A stretch of DNA of 17,396 bases from assembly GCF_039926425.1 (NCBI RefSeq), contig NZ_JBDSWZ010000211.1:1-17396 (forward strand). Direction: 5' to 3'. Positions 14,734-17,396 of the stretch are shown piece by piece (the first letter of the stretch is position 1; each line of letters opens with the position of its first letter). The notes beneath the pieces are model-generated. The model was not told where the DNA came from and searched no databases. It worked only from the letters and a program-made list of their open reading frames with translations. Source of the DNA: Dokdonella_A sp039926425. Lineage in GTDB: Bacteria > Pseudomonadota > Gammaproteobacteria > Xanthomonadales > Rhodanobacteraceae. Made by a program: the position numbers and the translations under genes.

Positions 14734-15477
14734 ATGGCCGGTATGACGCGACCCCTGCTCGAGATTGCCGCCAACTCGCCGGCGTCGGCATTGATGGCGC
14801 AAGACGCCGGTGCCGATCGCATCGAGCTGTGCGCCAGCCTCGGCGAAGGCGGACTGACGCCGACCATCACAACCATCGCGATTGCACGGGACCGGTTGCG
14901 CATTCCTCTGTACGTGTTGATCCGCCCGCGGGCCGGCGACTTCCTCTACGACGATCTCGAACTCGAGACGATGCTCGGCGACATCGAACACTGCGTGCGC
15001 CTCGGCTGTGATGGGGTGGTCATTGGCGCGCTGGATGCCGATGGCCGGGTCGACATGGACCGATGTCGAACGCTCGTCGCTGCTGCCGGATGCCTCGGGG
15101 TCACATTCCACCGCGCGTTCGACATCACGAGCAATCCGAGACAGGCGCTGGAAGACATCGTCGCGCTCGGCTGCGAGCGCGTTCTGACCTCGGGCCAGCA
15201 AACCAGTGCTGTCGCGGGTGCCACGTTGGTGGGTCAGCTGGTCGACCAGGCAGGGAGCCGCATCGTCGTCATGCCGGGAGCCGGGATCGATTCCGCCAAC
15301 ATCGTCCGTCTGCGCGCGAAGACCGGTGCCACCGAATTCCATGCGTCGGCAAAGCGCGCGCTCGCGTCAAAGATGCGCCATCGCCCGGAGCGATTGCAGG
15401 ATCTCCAGTGCGGTGAAGTGCGCAGCGACGGCGACGAGATTCGACGACTTGTGGAAGCGCTGCGCAACGTGGAGTGA
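14734..15477 (+). CDS. cutC: CutC family protein (copper homeostasis protein CutC)
   Basis: 247 residues, full length for CutC, a TIM-barrel protein of the cytoplasm. Family motifs run from the N-terminus: LLEIAANSPASALMAQDAGA (8-27), DRIELCASLGEGGLTPT (28-44), VLIRPRAGDFLYDDLE (61-76), DGVVIGALDADGRVD (93-107), VTFHRAFDITSNP (123-135), RVLTSGQ (149-155), PGAGIDSANI (181-190) and EFHASAK (201-207). CutC was named for copper tolerance in E. coli, but its biochemical activity is not settled. Here it follows a glycosylasparaginase by four bases with no copper-related genes in sight, so a role linked to glycopeptide or sugar metabolism should be considered. Start choice is between ATG 14734 and ATG 14743; neither has a strong Shine-Dalgarno, and translation is probably coupled to the upstream gene. 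A convergent gene ends 73 bases downstream. Confidence 0.93.
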   Translation: MAGMTRPLLEIAANSPASALMAQDAGADRIELCASLGEGGLTPTITTIAIARDRLRIPLYVLIRPRAGDFLYDDLELETMLGDIEHCVRLGCDGVVIGALDADGRVDMDRCRTLVAAAGCLGVTFHRAFDITSNPRQALEDIVALGCERVLTSGQQTSAVAGATLVGQLVDQAGSRIVVMPGAGIDSANIVRLRAKTGATEFHASAKRALASKMRHRPERLQDLQCGEVRSDGDEIRRLVEALRNVE

Positions 15478-15550
15478 ACCAGCGGGATCAGCCCTGCAAT
15501 CCGGTCGGCCACGCGGCTGGATGAAGAGCACTGCACGTTCGCAGACGGGC

Positions 15551-16402
15551 TCAGCGTTCGCCGGCGGGGACCACCGCAAGGCTCGCGCTGCTGAGGTCGA
15601 GCGCATCGCTGCGGCCGGTGGCGACGTCGATGTGCACGAGCATGTCGTGCGCATGCTCGCCCCGATTGCCCATCTCCAGCGCGCGCGTCTGGAACTGGCT
15701 CGCAGACGTCCCCGTTTTTGCCGGCATGATGATGGTGGCTGGTCGGCTGACCGGAACGTCACGAGGTTCCGCGACGAGATCGGCGGCGTCGATTCGCCAT
15801 TGGCTCGCGTCGTCCAGCGTCAGCTGCAGACCGTTACGCCCGAATGCGACGTAGCCGCGGTCGAGAACCAGCTTGCCTGCGAGGCGTGGATTGCGCGCCT
15901 CGATTCGCGCTGCATCGGCGACGACATGACCATCGGCAAGCGAGACACCAAGCGGGCCCCGGATGTCCAGCCAAAGGGTTTCTCCATCGGCGCCGAGAAT
16001 ACGATACGCATCCAGGCTGGGGCCTGTGCCTTCGCCGTTGCGATAGGTGCGAAGGCGCCGGCGCCAGGCAACCGTTGAAGTGGTGGAGTCGATCGCCCAC
16101 AGGTCCACGTGGAGAAACGGGATCCGGATTGCATTGGCACGGCTCCCGCCTCCGGCCCAGCGCGTGTCCGATTGGGTACTGACCAGATAAACACGATCGG
16201 CACCGGCGCTCGCGGTGTGCAGCGGCGCGCTCTGGAACTGTGCAATCCGCAGTCCATGGTTGCCGCTGAGCAGGATTCGAATGGTCGAAGCGTTCGCGAA
16301 CAGGAGCATCACGATCGCACCGACCAGCAGAGCGGCCAACACGATGGCACGGCGCATGTGCGAGGTGGAGCGATCGGCGTTTGCGAGGTCAACGACAGGC
16401 AT
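15551..16402 (-). CDS. Membrane-anchored protein resembling the PA2928 family
   Basis: 283 residues. A short cytoplasmic N-terminus is followed by one membrane helix at about 19-36 (AIVLAALLVGAIVMLLFA), so the remainder should face the periplasm. The rest reads as propeller-like strands: ADRVYLVSTQSD, FLHVDLWAIDSTTSTVAWRR, YRILGADGETLWLDIRGPLG, VSLADGHVVADAARIEARNP, LVLDRGYVAFGRNGLQLTL and SQWRIDAADL. The block LGADGETLWLDIRGPLGVSL then ADG, and ARNPRLAGKL, is what I recall of PA2928-family proteins, which have no known function. The start at 16402 is supported by GGAGGA closely upstream; an in-frame ATG at 16588 is not. It ends at residue 283, which seems short of that family, so a truncated C-terminus is possible. 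It converges with cutC and is divergent from the hydrolase gene. Confidence 0.75.
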   Translation of the reverse strand: MPVVDLANADRSTSHMRRAIVLAALLVGAIVMLLFANASTIRILLSGNHGLRIAQFQSAPLHTASAGADRVYLVSTQSDTRWAGGGSRANAIRIPFLHVDLWAIDSTTSTVAWRRRLRTYRNGEGTGPSLDAYRILGADGETLWLDIRGPLGVSLADGHVVADAARIEARNPRLAGKLVLDRGYVAFGRNGLQLTLDDASQWRIDAADLVAEPRDVPVSRPATIIMPAKTGTSASQFQTRALEMGNRGEHAHDMLVHIDVATGRSDALDLSSASLAVVPAGER

Positions 16403-16710
16403 ACGTTCCTCCACGCACGAGTGCAGTCGAAAGGGACACTGCAAGCGCCTGAGGTCGCTTGCTGCGCAAACACTTGCGTGCAGCCGCACGTGGGCGACAG
16501 CGAGCAACGCTGACGCACCAGGTCGTCGAGACGCACGCGCATCGACGCCGTCCAATGATGCGGGGCCACGTCCAAGGCAGGCGTCCATTCTGTCTCTGCA
16601 ACCTGGTGCCAGCTGGATGCATTCACGACCGACTCATGGCGGAACCTCGAGCATGGGCGCATCGGGGCAGCGGATCCGCCCCCACGTTTCCATTGAAATC
16701 GGAGTGCGAA
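16403..16710. other. Divergent intergenic region
   Basis: These 308 bases separate the PA2928-like gene (minus) from the hydrolase gene (plus) and should hold both promoters, but I cannot pick out convincing -35/-10 pairs. The hydrolase frame is open back to ATG 16558, with no Shine-Dalgarno there. A minus-strand frame across 16430-16560 contains several cysteines but has no start signal or family match. Confidence 0.4.
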
Positions 16711-17396
16711 ATGTCAACCACCCCAGCTTCTACACAGCGCGTTCGCTTGCACGTCGAAGACACCGGCGGGAGTGGTCGCCCCGTCGTTCTGATCCATGGC
16801 TGGCCCTTGTCGGCCGAATCGTGGAAGGCGCAGATTGGCCCTTTGCGCGACGCGGGTTTCCGCGTCGTCGCGTACGATCGCCGCGGTTTCGGACGTTCGG
16901 AAAATCCCGCATCGGGCTTTGACTACGACACGCTGGCGGCCGACTTGTCCGGCGTGATCGAGGATCTCGATCTGCGCAACGTGACGCTGGTCGGCTTTTC
17001 AATGGGCGGAGGCGAGGTGGCACGGTATATCCGCAACCACGGCGAAGCGCGGTTGCACAGCGTCGTGTTCGCGTCGGCTGTCCCTCCGTACATGCTCAAG
17101 ACCGATGACAATCCCGAGGGGCCGCTGACCACGGAGAAAGCGCAGGAAATGCAAGCCGGGCTCAATGCCGGCAGGGAAGTCTTCTTCGATCAGTTCACGC
17201 GCGATTTCTTCACAGCCGACGGCGAAATGATGGTGACGGAGGTGGAACGACAGGAATCGTTCAAGCTTGCGCTGCAGTCGGACCTCGCGGCAGCGCTCGG
17301 GTGCATGGAGGCATTTGGCACGACGGACTTCCGCGCCGATCTTCAAAAGATCACGGTGCCAACTCTCGTATTGCACGGCAACGCCGATGGCACGGT
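16711..17396 (+). CDS. Alpha/beta hydrolase, non-heme chloroperoxidase/esterase type (3' end beyond window)
   Basis: Partial: 228 codons plus two bases before the window ends. It shows the alpha/beta-hydrolase fold in order: LIHGWPLSAESW (27-38) with the oxyanion HGWP, VVAYDRRGFGRSENP (52-66), the nucleophile elbow GFSMGGGE (95-102) with Ser97, and the late strand LVLHGNADGT (219-228), where Asp226 is the likely catalytic acid. The catalytic histidine lies past the window end. DRRGFGRSENP and GFSMGGGEVARY are typical of the non-heme chloroperoxidase/arylesterase subgroup, whose natural activity is usually ester or lactone hydrolysis. The start ATG has GGAG six bases upstream, which favours it over the in-frame ATG at 16558. 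No signal peptide is present, so it is cytoplasmic. The full protein would be expected at about 270-280 residues. Confidence 0.92.
   Translation, partial: MSTTPASTQRVRLHVEDTGGSGRPVVLIHGWPLSAESWKAQIGPLRDAGFRVVAYDRRGFGRSENPASGFDYDTLAADLSGVIEDLDLRNVTLVGFSMGGGEVARYIRNHGEARLHSVVFASAVPPYMLKTDDNPEGPLTTEKAQEMQAGLNAGREVFFDQFTRDFFTADGEMMVTEVERQESFKLALQSDLAAALGCMEAFGTTDFRADLQKITVPTLVLHGNADGT

Noticed and set aside
14620..15342. Minus-strand open frame of 240 codons
   Set aside because: It is antisense to the cutC and glycosylasparaginase genes, both with clear family motifs.

Overview
The window is GC-rich, densely coding DNA. Its content points to a gammaproteobacterium of the Xanthomonadales/Lysobacterales, most like the Rhodanobacteraceae. 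The evidence is a secreted protein ending in an IFKNGFE-type tail, a winged-helix/kinase/TPR sensor, a BON plus glycine-zipper stress pair, and a DUF2231 plus sorbosone-dehydrogenase pair. I see no rRNA, tRNA, insertion sequence, CRISPR array, integrase or attachment site. The organism assignment is inference from protein families, not from a marker gene.

Layout. (1) Positions 9-4730 hold a divergent pair: a secreted repeat protein on the minus strand and, on the plus strand, a 934-residue protein that joins an OmpR-type DNA-binding domain, a Ser/Thr kinase, one membrane helix and a TPR domain. Three 11-bp direct repeats lie 29 bp before the latter gene. (2) 5088-6071 holds a YCII-related protein and a DUF1905/YdeI-type protein. 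(3) 6314-7246 is a two-gene stress/envelope operon (BON protein, glycine-zipper protein) with two stem-loops in its leader and a textbook terminator. (4) 7702-8205 is a secreted DUF3060 protein. (5) The minus strand from 11160 to 8309 carries a COG2521-like methyltransferase, then a DUF2231 membrane protein whose stop codon overlaps the start of a PQQ-type sorbosone dehydrogenase lipoprotein. (6) 11225-12672 is a 26-codon cysteine-containing small ORF coupled by ATGA overlap to a mercuric-reductase-like flavoprotein that lacks one redox cysteine. (7) 12673-13140 is a non-coding stretch rich in inverted repeats, followed by a small secreted protein. (8) 13713-15477 is an apparent operon of a Tat-exported glycosylasparaginase and CutC. 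(9) 15551-16402 (minus) is a PA2928-like membrane-anchored protein. (10) From 16711 an alpha/beta hydrolase of the chloroperoxidase type runs off the window end.

The three parts that merit most attention are the one-protein kinase/transcription-factor with its candidate 11-bp operator, the small cysteine peptide coupled to a cysteine-deficient flavoprotein, and the methyltransferase of a family I associate mainly with archaea. Most of the rest is ordinary chromosomal housekeeping and envelope/stress content.
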